Source: Salipiger pallidus (GTDB lineage: Bacteria; Pseudomonadota; Alphaproteobacteria; Rhodobacterales; Rhodobacteraceae). From it: a DNA stretch of 64,000 nucleotides. How positions within the stretch are numbered: the first letter of the stretch is position 1; each line of letters opens with the position of its first letter. A model generated the notes under the pieces. The model did not search any database and had not been told where the DNA came from. It saw only the letters and a program-made list of their open reading frames with translations. Where the stretch lies: contig NZ_BMJV01000005.1 of the NCBI RefSeq assembly GCF_014643635.1, positions 364,853-428,852 on the forward strand, given 5' to 3'. Below, one piece after another: positions 1 to 8,388 of the stretch. The translations under genes and the position numbers were made by a program.

Positions 1-287
1 GCCGACGCCAGCAGCGCCAGCGAGCCCGGATCACGGACCGGGAAGGCAACCTCAACGCGGGTCCCAGCCTTCGGACGGACCTTGCGCCACATGTCGAGCG
101 GCACAATCGACATCTCGGTGCCGCGGATGAGTCGCACCAGCGGCAGACCGAAACGCTCTGTGTTGAGATCCATCGCGCCCACAATCTCAGCGACAGTGGC
201 ACCACAGAGGATTTCGGGACGCACAACGTCTCGGCGCAGCGGGTGCTGCTGCCCGACCACGTCGAGCAGAGGGGTGTCATCGAACAC
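1..287 (-). CDS. Phage tail-tip / host-specificity protein, N-terminal part
   Basis: This reading frame opens with GTG at 287 and stays open to the window edge, giving the first 95 residues of a longer protein. Its start overlaps the stop codon of the NlpC/P60 gene by 11 bases, which is typical translational coupling in tail operons. In lambda-like and GTA-like clusters the gene after the NlpC/P60 peptidase encodes the large tail-tip or host-specificity protein that contacts the cell surface. The visible part begins MFDDTPLL and has no motif I can name, so the function is inferred from position only. Confidence 0.55.
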   Translation of the reverse strand, partial: MFDDTPLLDVVGQQHPLRRDVVRPEILCGATVAEIVGAMDLNTERFGLPLVRLIRGTEMSIVPLDMWRKVRPKAGTRVEVAFPVRDPGSLALLAS

Positions 288-651
288 GATAAATTCCTTC
301 GAGCTTTCCGTTCCAGCGCATGCTGCGCCAGCAGTCCACGCGGCTTCCGCTGTGGGCTTCGATGTGGAGCATGTCCCGGTTGTTCAGGGCGTAGCCGAGG
401 TGCAGGGGGCGGCCAGCGGAGAGGAACAGCAGAGCGTCCCCCTCTTCTGCGATCTCGACGCGTTCAAAGCGCGGGCGGAACTCATCAACCACCGACTGCC
501 TTAGCGCCGCCTGCATGGTGCAATCAGGGTCGGGGATCTCGCGCCCAAAGCGCAGTTGCTGCAGCGCGAGCCACAGCCCGAGGCAGTCGAACGCCTCCGG
601 CCCCCGCCCACGCTCCGCGTAAGGCAGGCCGATCCAGTCGTCGGTCCACAT
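277..651 (-). CDS. NlpC/P60-family tail peptidase
   Basis: This 124-residue protein has the NlpC/P60 arrangement: a catalytic cysteine in the FDCLGLW segment (about residues 21 to 27) and a histidine in the RPLHLGY segment (about residue 83). Family members cleave peptidoglycan stem peptides. In siphophages they sit at the tail tip and help the tail cross the cell wall or assemble its tip. It lies after the DUF1833 and hypothetical genes and just before the tail-tip gene, the expected position. It is a single compact domain without the JAMM domain that lambda gpK carries. Confidence 0.85.
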   Translation of the reverse strand: MWTDDWIGLPYAERGRGPEAFDCLGLWLALQQLRFGREIPDPDCTMQAALRQSVVDEFRPRFERVEIAEEGDALLFLSAGRPLHLGYALNNRDMLHIEAHSGSRVDCWRSMRWNGKLEGIYRVR

Positions 652-687
652 GGGGGTTTTCCGTTTTCGTGGGGATGGGATGAGGGC

Positions 688-1437
688 TCAGCAGCCCTTC
701 GGCTTCGGGCGGATTCCGTACCGGCTGCACATCTCGTCATGCCGGACAAACGCCGCGTCGATCCTGTTGCGCAGCTCATCATCGGATTTCTTCTGAGCCG
801 CCGCCCCTTCAAGCGCCTCGATACGCGCCTTGAGCTTGGCGACTTCCTCTGCCACAGCCTTGGCCCGGCAGACGCCACAGCTGCCGTCGGTGCAGTGGCA
901 AAGCTGGGTCACCGAAGACGCGATGGCCTCGGTCTTTTCCTCAGAGATGGGGGCCATGTCGGTGAGCGACACAGACGAGATCACGATCTCATCCCCAAAC
1001 AGCTTATCCATCACGTCCGGCTCAAGCAGGCTCACCTCTGGGATTGGCACGTAATCCGCCCCGATCCGGTAGGCACCTTCCGACAGCTCCAGCACACCGC
1101 CGTCCGCGAGCCTCCAGGTGCACTTCCCGAGAACATCGATAACGGGCTGATCCGGCTCTTGCTCAGCAGCGCCTTCCGACGTGGTCGCGTCGTCTTCGCC
1201 CGCAGGCTGGCGGACCATACGGATCTTCACGGCGCCATCCCCTTTGCGGATGATTTCGGGGTAATGCCCGGCCATAGGCTCGATACTGATAGGCATATCG
1301 GCAGCCGCATCTTCGCCCCCGCCCTCGCCCCGCAGGATCTGCAACCACAGCTCGGCAGCGAGGTCGGCATCATGGCCGGGGCGCTGGACGTAGCCGCGCA
1401 GGTAGTCGGCGGCCTCTTTCACGTACTCGGATTTCAT
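688..1437 (-). CDS. Hypothetical phage protein between DUF1833 and NlpC/P60
   Basis: I do not recognise this 249-residue protein. The N-terminal half is acidic. A cysteine cluster (CHCTDGSCGVC) lies near residue 185 and could bind a metal. It is followed by a predicted coiled coil (AVAEEVAKLKARIEALEG) and a charged tail ending in cysteine. It starts 12 bases after the DUF1833 gene and precedes the NlpC/P60 gene, so it belongs to the tail-tip module. It could be a chaperone or minor tip component, but nothing in the sequence decides between these. Confidence 0.7.
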   Translation of the reverse strand: MKSEYVKEAADYLRGYVQRPGHDADLAAELWLQILRGEGGGEDAAADMPISIEPMAGHYPEIIRKGDGAVKIRMVRQPAGEDDATTSEGAAEQEPDQPVIDVLGKCTWRLADGGVLELSEGAYRIGADYVPIPEVSLLEPDVMDKLFGDEIVISSVSLTDMAPISEEKTEAIASSVTQLCHCTDGSCGVCRAKAVAEEVAKLKARIEALEGAAAQKKSDDELRNRIDAAFVRHDEMCSRYGIRPKPKGC

Positions 1438-1449
1438 GGATGTTCTCCT

Positions 1450-1923
1450 TCAGAACAGCGCCGGGGTGTTGCCCGGCGTCATGGTGAGCCAGCCGAACTG
1501 CTCCTCGAGCACCGGCTCAAGGGTCATGGTCCCGCTGATCCTGAGCGCGTCGTACTCGACGCCGTAGATCTGCACCTCGAACGGCCCGCGCTCGACCACG
1601 TCCGGGGTCGAGGTCAGGACCCACGCCACCCGCGCGTAGATCTCGCCCGTGATGCTGCGCAGCTGCGGGATCAGCTCGCGGGTGACGTTCTGCGCCTCCC
1701 ACTTGAGGACCGGCAGCACCCCTTCCTCGCTCTCCGGCAAGGTGAGCGTGAACGGGAACGGGTGATAGGTCTCGCCGCCATGCACCAGCGGCTCACCGTT
1801 GCTGACGAGGCAGACAGGGGCCTCCCACGCCGGGTGGCTCAGGCGCAGGATCGTGGTCAGGATCTCGGGGCTTTCCGCCGCGTAGATCGCCGTCCGCAGC
1901 CGCGTGCTGATCTCGTGCGTCAT
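1450..1923 (-). CDS. DUF1833 family phage tail protein
   Basis: The 157-residue product matches the DUF1833 family in length and in its central region, where a beta-rich stretch (FTLTLPESEEG, then VLKWEAQNV) is followed by RSITGEIYARV. The family is found between tape-measure and NlpC/P60 genes in phages and is thought to form part of the distal tail; its biochemical role is not established. The start ATG overlaps the stop of the upstream small tail gene by four bases. The assignment rests on recognised sequence pattern plus gene order. Confidence 0.75.
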   Translation of the reverse strand: MTHEISTRLRTAIYAAESPEILTTILRLSHPAWEAPVCLVSNGEPLVHGGETYHPFPFTLTLPESEEGVLPVLKWEAQNVTRELIPQLRSITGEIYARVAWVLTSTPDVVERGPFEVQIYGVEYDALRISGTMTLEPVLEEQFGWLTMTPGNTPALF

Positions 1924-2270
1924 GGCAGGATCTCCAGGGTAGCGGTGACATCGCGGCGCACGCCCCTCGGCTCCACCGAATATCCACCGACGAAGCGGAA
2001 GCTGCGCTCAAGGCCGTCCAGCGGGTCTGTCGCGGTGAAGGACAGGACGCCCTCCCCCAGCTCATCACAGAAGAACGTCTCGAAGGCCTGAAGCTGCGCC
2101 ATGGTCAGCTGCGCCATCCGCCCCTGCCGCGGCATCGGGGCCGAGGACGACCGCCGCCGCACCTTGGCAGGCCCCTTGCTCATCTGGGTGCGGATCACAT
2201 CGGGCTGCACGTCCCGCCGTGCACCACGGGCGGATTGGAAGAACGGCAGGCTTGCGGGCCATGTCGGCAT
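1920..2270 (-). CDS. Small phage tail protein downstream of tape measure
   Basis: This 116-residue protein begins MPTWPASLP. I chose the ATG at 2270 because it lies directly after the tape-measure stop codon and an upstream extension would run deep into that gene. The middle is basic (MSKGPAKVRRRSSSAPMPRQG) and the second half (QLQAFETFFCDELGEGVLSF, then RSFRFVGGYSVEPRGVRRDVTATLEIL) is typical of small distal-tail proteins that follow tape-measure genes, the lambda gpM position. The function is inferred from gene order. Confidence 0.7.
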   Translation of the reverse strand: MPTWPASLPFFQSARGARRDVQPDVIRTQMSKGPAKVRRRSSSAPMPRQGRMAQLTMAQLQAFETFFCDELGEGVLSFTATDPLDGLERSFRFVGGYSVEPRGVRRDVTATLEILP

Positions 2271-2271
2271 G

Positions 2272-5200
2272 TCATTGTCCTTTCGGGAGAGGGCGGCCGC
2301 CGTAGCGACGACGCATTGCGCCGTCCATGCTGCCGCTGGCGAGTTCTTCACGCATGAACTGGCGCACCATGCGGATGTTCATGCCGCCGTCAGGCGTCCG
2401 CGTGACCTCGGCGGTGGTGCCTTCCAGCGTTTCGATGTTGACCGGCATGTTGACGACAGGCTGCAGCGAAGCAGACGCCGCGCCCGCTGAGACCCCTCCA
2501 AGGAACCCGCCGTCCGCGAACTTCGGCAGGCGCCGGGTACGGATCGCCTCCATGAAGTCGACGCCGTAGTGATCGACGGCATCCGCCGGCTGCATGAACT
2601 CACCGCGTGAGCCCCAGAACAGAAGGTTGTCCTGCCGCTTGCCACCCGCCCCCTCAAGCTGTCCAACTGCCCGCCGCACTTCGCGGAACCCGCCGCCACC
2701 CGCCCTGCGCGGCAACTCACCCCCGTTGGCGTACAGCCCAGCTGAAGCCAGAGCATCAGGGCCAGCCGAGTATCCGGCGCTTGCAGTGCCGAGGGATATC
2801 GCCCCAAGACCCTGCCCAGAGAACGCCTGATCCATCAGCATCGCGAGCTGCTGCCAGACCGGATCCAAGGCGAGGCTCCAAAGCTTGTCGAGAATCATCG
2901 ACGTCAGGTCATCCCAGAAACCTTCTATCCCCGCCCCACCGGGCTTTAGGTTCTCGAACAGGCCAGAAATCTGCTGCTTGTAACCGTCGATCCGCTCATC
3001 ACGGTCTTCCTGCGCTTCCATGTTGCGCTCGGTCGCTTCTGTATCGGCATCCTTCGCCGCAACCAGGCGCGCATACTCGATCGCGTTCTCTTGGATCACC
3101 TGCCGCAAGGTGCGACCATCTTCAGCCAATGCCTTGTCGACGTCGATGCCCTGCTGTTTCGCGCTGTTCAGCGCCTCATACTCGAACCTGAGCCGCGCTT
3201 GCTCTTCGACGGATCGTCCTGCAAGACTCGCCTCGAGGCGCAGCTGCTCGAGTTGCTGCTCACCGACAGCCACCACCTCGCGCAGTGTGGCTGCGCGCTC
3301 TCGTGCCGCTTCAGCGGACTGCGTCTCCGCTTCCGCCAGCGATTGCGCGCGTGCCCCGCGGTCGGAATCATATGCTGCGAGGATGTCAGCATCTCCGGCG
3401 CGGTTCAGCCCCTCCCATTCAGAGCGCAGCGCCGCGGGGTTGCGGCCACGCCGCGCAATGAGCCTATCTGCCATCTGATCCTGCAGATCTCCGGTGAACA
3501 GCTCATTGCCGGTGAGGCCCATTTCCTTGATGAGGCCGCGCAGGGTGGTGCTGACGATCTGGTACATGCCCACCGCTGATGAGTTGTGCGGGTTATCTGG
3601 GTGCGCGAGCATCTGCCGTTGAAGCGCCTGCACCTGGTTCAGGGTCATGCCTTCGAGGTTCACCGGCCCCGTGTAGCGATCATAATCGAGGGTGGTGTTG
3701 TAGCCCTTCGCGCGCGGGTGCGATCCGGGCGCAGTGCCCTCGAGCCACGCGATGAAGGATCGCATGCCTTCCTGCGCAACCGCCGGCGTCGAGGGGAAGT
3801 CTCTCTCAAGGCTCGCGCCCTGCACCCGGGACTTCTGGTAGTCAGCAAAGGCGCGCGTGGCGCGGTCGATCTCGTCAGCAGCCTGGCCGGCGCTGTCAGC
3901 GGTAGCGTCAAAGGGCCGTTCCTCGGAGAGGTCCCGTGAGATGTCGAGTGCCTCCCGATGGCGTTCGAGGAGGCGCTCCTCGTTCTTTTCGAGGCCTGCA
4001 AGACCAGCGGCATTCTCCCGGAACCGTTCCAGATCTTCGGACCGCAGCTGCCGCCCGGCGATCACCGCCTCATTAATGGCGGTGACCAGCGCCCCGTAGG
4101 CGCGGCGCAGCTCGGCCTCCGACCCCGCGCCGTCAATGGCCTCGACCTCATTTCCGAAGATCCCCGCCGCTGCGGCCATCTCGCGCAGTTTCTCGAGCGC
4201 GGCATTGCCTGCCAGCGGCCCGCCACCGTCGAGGATCGACTGCAGGGCGGCCCCCGCTTCCTCGAAGGCCGGACCGATGGCCTGGATCTCGCTGAAGCTT
4301 TCCATGAAGGCGGTGGCCGAGATCTTGAGCGCGCCAGCCTGCTCGGCCATCTTCGCCATCTGCATGAGGTAGCGGTTGGTGGGTCCCTCCGGCGCCCCAG
4401 TCTGCAAGTTGGTCCGGAACAGCATGCGATAGCGCGCCGCGAAGTCATCGAAGCCATCTCCATCCCAGAACGCCCCGCTCATGCTGTCCTGCGCAGCCTT
4501 CAGCTCGCGCTGCGCGTCCTCGAGCGCCTGCACCAGGTTGGCGCGGGTCTGAACCAGCATCGCCTCGGTCGCGGCGCTCACCTGCCCGCCGAGCTCTTTC
4601 TGCTCATCAGCCGCCCGCTTGGATGCGGCTTGGTATTCATCAAGCGCGCTGGCGGCGGCCTTCGCGGCGGCATCCGCCCGGTCGATCGCATCCGCCGCCT
4701 TGTCCGTATCAAGGCCGAAGGCGATCAGGGATGCGGCGGTGATCGCCAGTGACAACGGCCCGCCGAGCACCCCCGTCAGGACCCGCGCAGCCGCGCCAAG
4801 CCGGGTCATCGGCCCCACCGCGCGGCCTGCGACAGTACCGACACCCGAAACCGACCCGGCGAGCTCGATGTAGGCAGCCCGCATGGCGACGGCCTTCGCC
4901 ACGGCGAGCGTCATCCCCTTGCCGACCAGGTAAACGGTGAGCGCCTGCGCCACCCGCTCGACGATCTCTTCCACCTCCTGGAAGTTCTCGGTGAGATAGC
5001 GCAGTGCCTCGGTCAGGCGGCGGGTGAACTCCTCCGCGATCTCGAGACCGCCGTTCTGAGCCGCCTCGAGCTGCAGCGCTTCCCAAGCGGCGGCCAGTTC
5101 CTTCAGCGCTCCATCGAGGCCGCGCATCCGCACTTCGGCCTGTTCCTGTGCCGAAACCTCGCCGATGGCCGAGGCGAGATCACGGAAGCCGTCCGCCCCC

Positions 5201-6213
5201 TGCGCCGCCAGCGCTGAAGCGGTGCGGATCGCGTCGGTGCCGAAGACCGTCTTGAGCGCCTCGAGGCGGCTGGCCTCGTCCAGACCCGCAAGCCCGTCCT
5301 GCAGCTCCTGCGCGATCTCGGCCATCCCCTTCATGTTGCCATTGGCGTCGAAGAACTCGAGGCCGAGATCCGACATCACCGCGGCAGCCTTGGCAGACTC
5401 GGGCACCAGACGCTGCAAGAAAGTCTTGTAGGACGTGCCGGCATCAGACCCGGAGGCAAAGCTCGAGGCGGTCGCGGAGAGCGTTGTCAGGAAGTCGTTG
5501 ATCTCAACGCCCGTGGTCCCGGCCACGCCGCCCGCCTGCGCGATCGCGAGGCGCAGGTCGTCGAAGCCGAACTTCGAGGTGAAGGCGGCACCGGTGAGCC
5601 GGTCGACAATCTCGGGCAACTCCGCAGCGGTCAGCCCGAACTGCTGCATTACGTCGGTAACCAGGTCGGCCGAGGGCGCGATCTCGGCGCCAAGGGCACT
5701 GGCCAGCATCACCGAGCTGTCGAGCGCGCCACCGAGGATGTCGGTAACTGAAACCCCGTTCTTCGCCAGCACCTCGATGGCCTCGGCGGCCTGCATGGCG
5801 CTGAAGGCCGTGGTCTCACCGAGGCGCTTGGCCGCTTCGGCAAGCCGGTCGAGATCGCCTTCGTTGGCCTGCGTTGCCGCCTCGACCCGCTGCATCATCG
5901 CCTGGAACTGGCGCCCCACATCGAGCGCGCCCTTGCCGAAGGCCACCAGACCGCCAGCCAGCGCCGTGGTGCCCATGAACCGTGCGAGACGCTGGACGGC
6001 AGGCAACTCCTGGCTCATGGAATGGAGCGAGCCCTTGAGCTGCCGCGCCGCGCCATCGGTTTCACGCAGACCGGCGCTTGCCGGACGCCCTGCCGACTGG
6101 ATCTTCCGGAGGCTCTGCTCGCCGGACCGGCCGAGCGCCTTCAGATCCGCCTCGAGCTGCTGCTTGCCGGCGGCAGAAAGGCGGATCGTGTAGCTGCGCG
6201 TCGTGGTGCTCAT
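2272..6213 (-). CDS. Tail tape-measure protein with internal lysozyme-like domain
   Basis: At 1313 residues this is the longest gene of the tail module. Residues about 90 to 400 form the conserved tape-measure core of the TP901/TIGR01760 type (LAEAAKRLGETTAFSA, then AEAIEVLAKNG), followed by hydrophobic segments near 430 to 500 and long alanine-rich coiled coils. Residues about 813 to 935 look like a lysozyme/transglycosylase domain: FIAWLEGT with a candidate catalytic glutamate, then SSAVGMYQIVSTTL. The C-terminus (LLFWGSRGEFMQPADAVDHYG) resembles the lambda gpH end. The protein sets tail length, and the muralytic domain probably helps DNA cross the cell wall. The start overlaps the chaperone-extension stop as ATGA. 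Confidence 0.92.
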   Translation of the reverse strand: MSTTTRSYTIRLSAAGKQQLEADLKALGRSGEQSLRKIQSAGRPASAGLRETDGAARQLKGSLHSMSQELPAVQRLARFMGTTALAGGLVAFGKGALDVGRQFQAMMQRVEAATQANEGDLDRLAEAAKRLGETTAFSAMQAAEAIEVLAKNGVSVTDILGGALDSSVMLASALGAEIAPSADLVTDVMQQFGLTAAELPEIVDRLTGAAFTSKFGFDDLRLAIAQAGGVAGTTGVEINDFLTTLSATASSFASGSDAGTSYKTFLQRLVPESAKAAAVMSDLGLEFFDANGNMKGMAEIAQELQDGLAGLDEASRLEALKTVFGTDAIRTASALAAQGADGFRDLASAIGEVSAQEQAEVRMRGLDGALKELAAAWEALQLEAAQNGGLEIAEEFTRRLTEALRYLTENFQEVEEIVERVAQALTVYLVGKGMTLAVAKAVAMRAAYIELAGSVSGVGTVAGRAVGPMTRLGAAARVLTGVLGGPLSLAITAASLIAFGLDTDKAADAIDRADAAAKAAASALDEYQAASKRAADEQKELGGQVSAATEAMLVQTRANLVQALEDAQRELKAAQDSMSGAFWDGDGFDDFAARYRMLFRTNLQTGAPEGPTNRYLMQMAKMAEQAGALKISATAFMESFSEIQAIGPAFEEAGAALQSILDGGGPLAGNAALEKLREMAAAAGIFGNEVEAIDGAGSEAELRRAYGALVTAINEAVIAGRQLRSEDLERFRENAAGLAGLEKNEERLLERHREALDISRDLSEERPFDATADSAGQAADEIDRATRAFADYQKSRVQGASLERDFPSTPAVAQEGMRSFIAWLEGTAPGSHPRAKGYNTTLDYDRYTGPVNLEGMTLNQVQALQRQMLAHPDNPHNSSAVGMYQIVSTTLRGLIKEMGLTGNELFTGDLQDQMADRLIARRGRNPAALRSEWEGLNRAGDADILAAYDSDRGARAQSLAEAETQSAEAARERAATLREVVAVGEQQLEQLRLEASLAGRSVEEQARLRFEYEALNSAKQQGIDVDKALAEDGRTLRQVIQENAIEYARLVAAKDADTEATERNMEAQEDRDERIDGYKQQISGLFENLKPGGAGIEGFWDDLTSMILDKLWSLALDPVWQQLAMLMDQAFSGQGLGAISLGTASAGYSAGPDALASAGLYANGGELPRRAGGGGFREVRRAVGQLEGAGGKRQDNLLFWGSRGEFMQPADAVDHYGVDFMEAIRTRRLPKFADGGFLGGVSAGAASASLQPVVNMPVNIETLEGTTAEVTRTPDGGMNIRMVRQFMREELASGSMDGAMRRRYGGRPLPKGQ

Positions 6214-6982
6214 GACTTGCCTTCGGTCTCACGGTTGCGGGCCGAGGCCTGTAGCAGCCCCAGTTCCCAGAACGGCAGCAGCAGCGCCGCCACGGATGTC
6301 GGAATGCCCTGCGCCTCGGTCATCGCGAGGCAGGCAGGCATGTCGAGCCCGGCATAGCCGGCGGGCCCGATGCGGCGCTGATGCGCCAGGCTGGCACCGA
6401 TGGCGGCAAGGGCGCGGCCCTCGACGCTCTGCGGTGCGTGCGTGTCTTCGGGACAGGCGCCCTCGCCCCCGAACCTCGCGCAGGAAAAGCCAGGCGTGGC
6501 CCGACAATCAGCGCAGAAGCTCAGGCCTCCGCCGTAGCGGTATGCGGCGAGGGCGCGGAGACGTTTCCCTCCATCTCCACCGCCACCATGGGCGACAGCA
6601 GCCCCGCATGCAGCGAAGATGCCGTGCCTGGGAACAGATCAAGGAAGGCGTCGATGGTCTCGGATTGGAGCGGCGCAGGCGCGCCGGTGTCATCCTCGAT
6701 GCCGTCCCAGCCGGTGCCGAACCGGGTCAGCAGCAGCTTGACCAGGTGCTGCGCGGCCTGACCGCGCAGCGCCTCCTCATGTTCGGGTCCGAGATCCTCG
6801 TCATCGAGCGCCGCCGCATCGAAGGCATGGGCCGGCGGAAGGGTTTCGCGGGCGAGGCGCATGGCCGTAGCCTCGGCCTCGCGCAGATCCGAGAAGGTGA
6901 ACTGGCGGAAGGACACGGTGACGCCGTATCCGAGCGGAATGGTGCGGGCCCCGGCCAGGGCCCGCGACAGGCGCAGCACCAT
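6210..6982 (-). CDS. Tail assembly chaperone fusion (gpGT-like) made by -1 frameshift
   Basis: Reading past G GGA AAC at 6563-6569 with a -1 shift leaves the shorter frame and continues for about 117 residues to a TGA at 6212-6210, overlapping the tape-measure start. The extension begins RLRALAAYRYGGG and contains four cysteines (FCADC, FSC, GAC) that could bind a metal, then a helical C-terminal part ending NRETEGKS. This is the arrangement of lambda G and T: a short chaperone and a fused long form that binds the tape measure. Both frames are intact and the extension has no initiation codon of its own in a sensible place. The fusion is inferred from sequence. Confidence 0.75.
6521..6982 (-). 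CDS. Tail assembly chaperone, short form (gpG-like)
   Basis: This 153-residue frame ends at 6521 if no frameshift occurs. It begins MVLRLSRAL and has an acidic middle (DDEDLGPEHEEALRG), an LVKLLLTRFG helix and a C-terminal segment ending HTATAEA. It sits between tail tube and tape measure, where siphophages place the tail chaperone. Its start overlaps the stop of the tail-tube gene by one base. The slippery heptamer lies 14 codons before its stop codon, so most ribosomes should make this short form and a minority the long form. Confidence 0.8.
   Translation of the reverse strand: MVLRLSRALAGARTIPLGYGVTVSFRQFTFSDLREAEATAMRLARETLPPAHAFDAAALDDEDLGPEHEEALRGQAAQHLVKLLLTRFGTGWDGIEDDTGAPAPLQSETIDAFLDLFPGTASSLHAGLLSPMVAVEMEGNVSAPSPHTATAEA
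6563..6569 (-). promoter_or_regulatory. Programmed -1 ribosomal frameshift site GGGAAAC
   Basis: On the minus strand the heptamer is G GGA AAC in the zero frame of the short chaperone, exactly the X XXY YYZ pattern; lambda uses G GGA AAG at the same place. Ten bases downstream is a possible stimulatory hairpin: CCTCGCCG pairs with CGGCGGAGG (one bulged G) around a ten-base loop. The shift joins the two frames precisely. Confidence 0.78.
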
Positions 6983-7950
6983 CAGGCGGCGTTCGCGTAA
7001 TCGGAGGTGCTGTTGACCAGCGTCACCTCGAACAGTTCCTGACCCACGGCGGGACGGTTGGTGCGCCAGTTGAAGTTCTGCGAGATCACCCCGCGCCCGT
7101 CGATAGGCAGACCATTGCGCTCGAGCGTGACCGAGGGAACCCGCACGATCAGGCTGTAACCGGCGCTCATCGGCCAGGACAGGACGAGCGGCATGGGCGT
7201 GCCCGCCGAGGCCGCGTCATAAAGCGTGGTGTTGCGGAACCGTGCAGTGAGCGAGCCGCTCAAATCCCACATGCCCGGGCTGATGTCATCAGCGGTAGCC
7301 AGCCCGTTCATGGTCTCCTGATCCGCCTCGCGCCCGGTGTTGAGGGTCAGGCTTGCCTGCGTCACCGCCGCGTCGTTGCCGTCGAGGGTCAGCCCCCCTT
7401 GGAAGCCGACCGGCACCGGGTCAGGCGAGAAGGCCACCGGCGAGGCGTCGAGCGTGGCGCCCGCCTTCACCTCTTCACGGCCCACCATGTTCAGCGTCAC
7501 CCGCTGACGCGTGCCGTTCTTCTGCGCCGTGATCTCGAGACCGGCGAGCGCCAGGCTGTCCTGCACGAAGTGCGCGACAGTATCAGTGTGGCTGATGCCA
7601 TGGGTGGCCAGCAGGATGGCAGGGTTCGCCTTGGCGGTGAACACATGGGTGTAGGGCCCGGTGCCCGTGGTCTCCGGCAGACCGAGGAGCTGCGCCAGAT
7701 GCCAGCCGATGCTATCGAGCCCCATGGGCACCTCGATGCCGCCCGCGAGGTTGCGCAGCCCCGCCACGGTCTCACCGGGGAAGGCATCACCCTGGATCAC
7801 CTCATCATTGGCCAGCTCGCCCGAGGGCACGACGTTGTAGCTATAGAACGGCAGCAGGTAGAAGGCCCCGGCCGCCGCCGCTTCGGCAGCGCCGAAGGAC
7901 GCCTGACGGCGCGAGAGGAACTTGGCGCGATCGCCGCGTGCATTGGGCAT
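6982..7950 (-). CDS. Phage major tail tube protein
   Basis: The 322-residue product follows the tail-tube pattern: an N-terminal segment (FYLLPFYSYNVVPSGEL), a repeated beta-sheet architecture with a PYTHVFTAK strand typical of tail-tube families, and a C-terminal domain with FNWRTNRPAVGQELFEVTLVN. The protein polymerises into the tail tube around the tape measure. It lies between the tail-terminator-like gene and the chaperone, the usual siphophage order. Length and position fit. Confidence 0.8.
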   Translation of the reverse strand: MPNARGDRAKFLSRRQASFGAAEAAAAGAFYLLPFYSYNVVPSGELANDEVIQGDAFPGETVAGLRNLAGGIEVPMGLDSIGWHLAQLLGLPETTGTGPYTHVFTAKANPAILLATHGISHTDTVAHFVQDSLALAGLEITAQKNGTRQRVTLNMVGREEVKAGATLDASPVAFSPDPVPVGFQGGLTLDGNDAAVTQASLTLNTGREADQETMNGLATADDISPGMWDLSGSLTARFRNTTLYDAASAGTPMPLVLSWPMSAGYSLIVRVPSVTLERNGLPIDGRGVISQNFNWRTNRPAVGQELFEVTLVNSTSDYANAA

Positions 7951-7953
7951 GGG

Positions 7954-8388
7954 TCACTCCATGGGGTTGTGGGTGGTTTCGTAAAACAGCGTGGCGACCA
8001 GCACCGCGCCCTTCAGGGTCTCCGCCCCGGGCATGGGCACGGATTCGCTTTCTTTCGGGGCCGACAGCTCGAGCCAGTCGACCGCGCCGCCAAGGGTCGG
8101 GTCCGCCAGCAGCAACGCCGCCGTCCGCGTCATTGCGGCATCGAGATCTGCATCGCGCTGCGCCGCATCACCGGCCTGCACCACGTGCTCGAGATCGACA
8201 TCCCGGCTCCATTCGCGAACGCCGGTGCCGAGGCGCCCCCCCTCTTCGACAGGGTTCGCCGGGGCGAGGTTCACGAGGCCGCCCTCGGGATAGTGCAGCG
8301 GCAGATCAGGATCTCGCAGGATGGTGGCGCCGTGTCCGGCCAGCGCGGCCTGCAGCGCCAGCAGCGCGGTTTCATGGGTGCTTGGCAT
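7954..8388 (-). CDS. Probable tail terminator / minor tail protein (gpU position)
   Basis: This 144-residue protein begins MPSTHETALLALQAALAG and has an alternating helix/strand pattern with DLPLHYPEGGLVNL and EHVVQAGD segments. Its size and its place just upstream of the tail-tube gene match the tail terminator (lambda gpU-like), which caps the tube. The start overlaps the upstream stop as TGATG. No strict motif was seen, so the call depends mostly on order. Confidence 0.6.
   Translation of the reverse strand: MPSTHETALLALQAALAGHGATILRDPDLPLHYPEGGLVNLAPANPVEEGGRLGTGVREWSRDVDLEHVVQAGDAAQRDADLDAAMTRTAALLLADPTLGGAVDWLELSAPKESESVPMPGAETLKGAVLVATLFYETTHNPME

Noticed and set aside
556..2091. Long plus-strand frame across the tail-tip genes
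   Set aside because: It is a shadow of the minus-strand DUF1833 and neighbour genes, with no domain and no ribosome site.
6229..6507. A separate 92-codon gene after the short chaperone
   Set aside because: It is in the wrong frame and very arginine-rich; the -1 frame gives a continuous, better extension.
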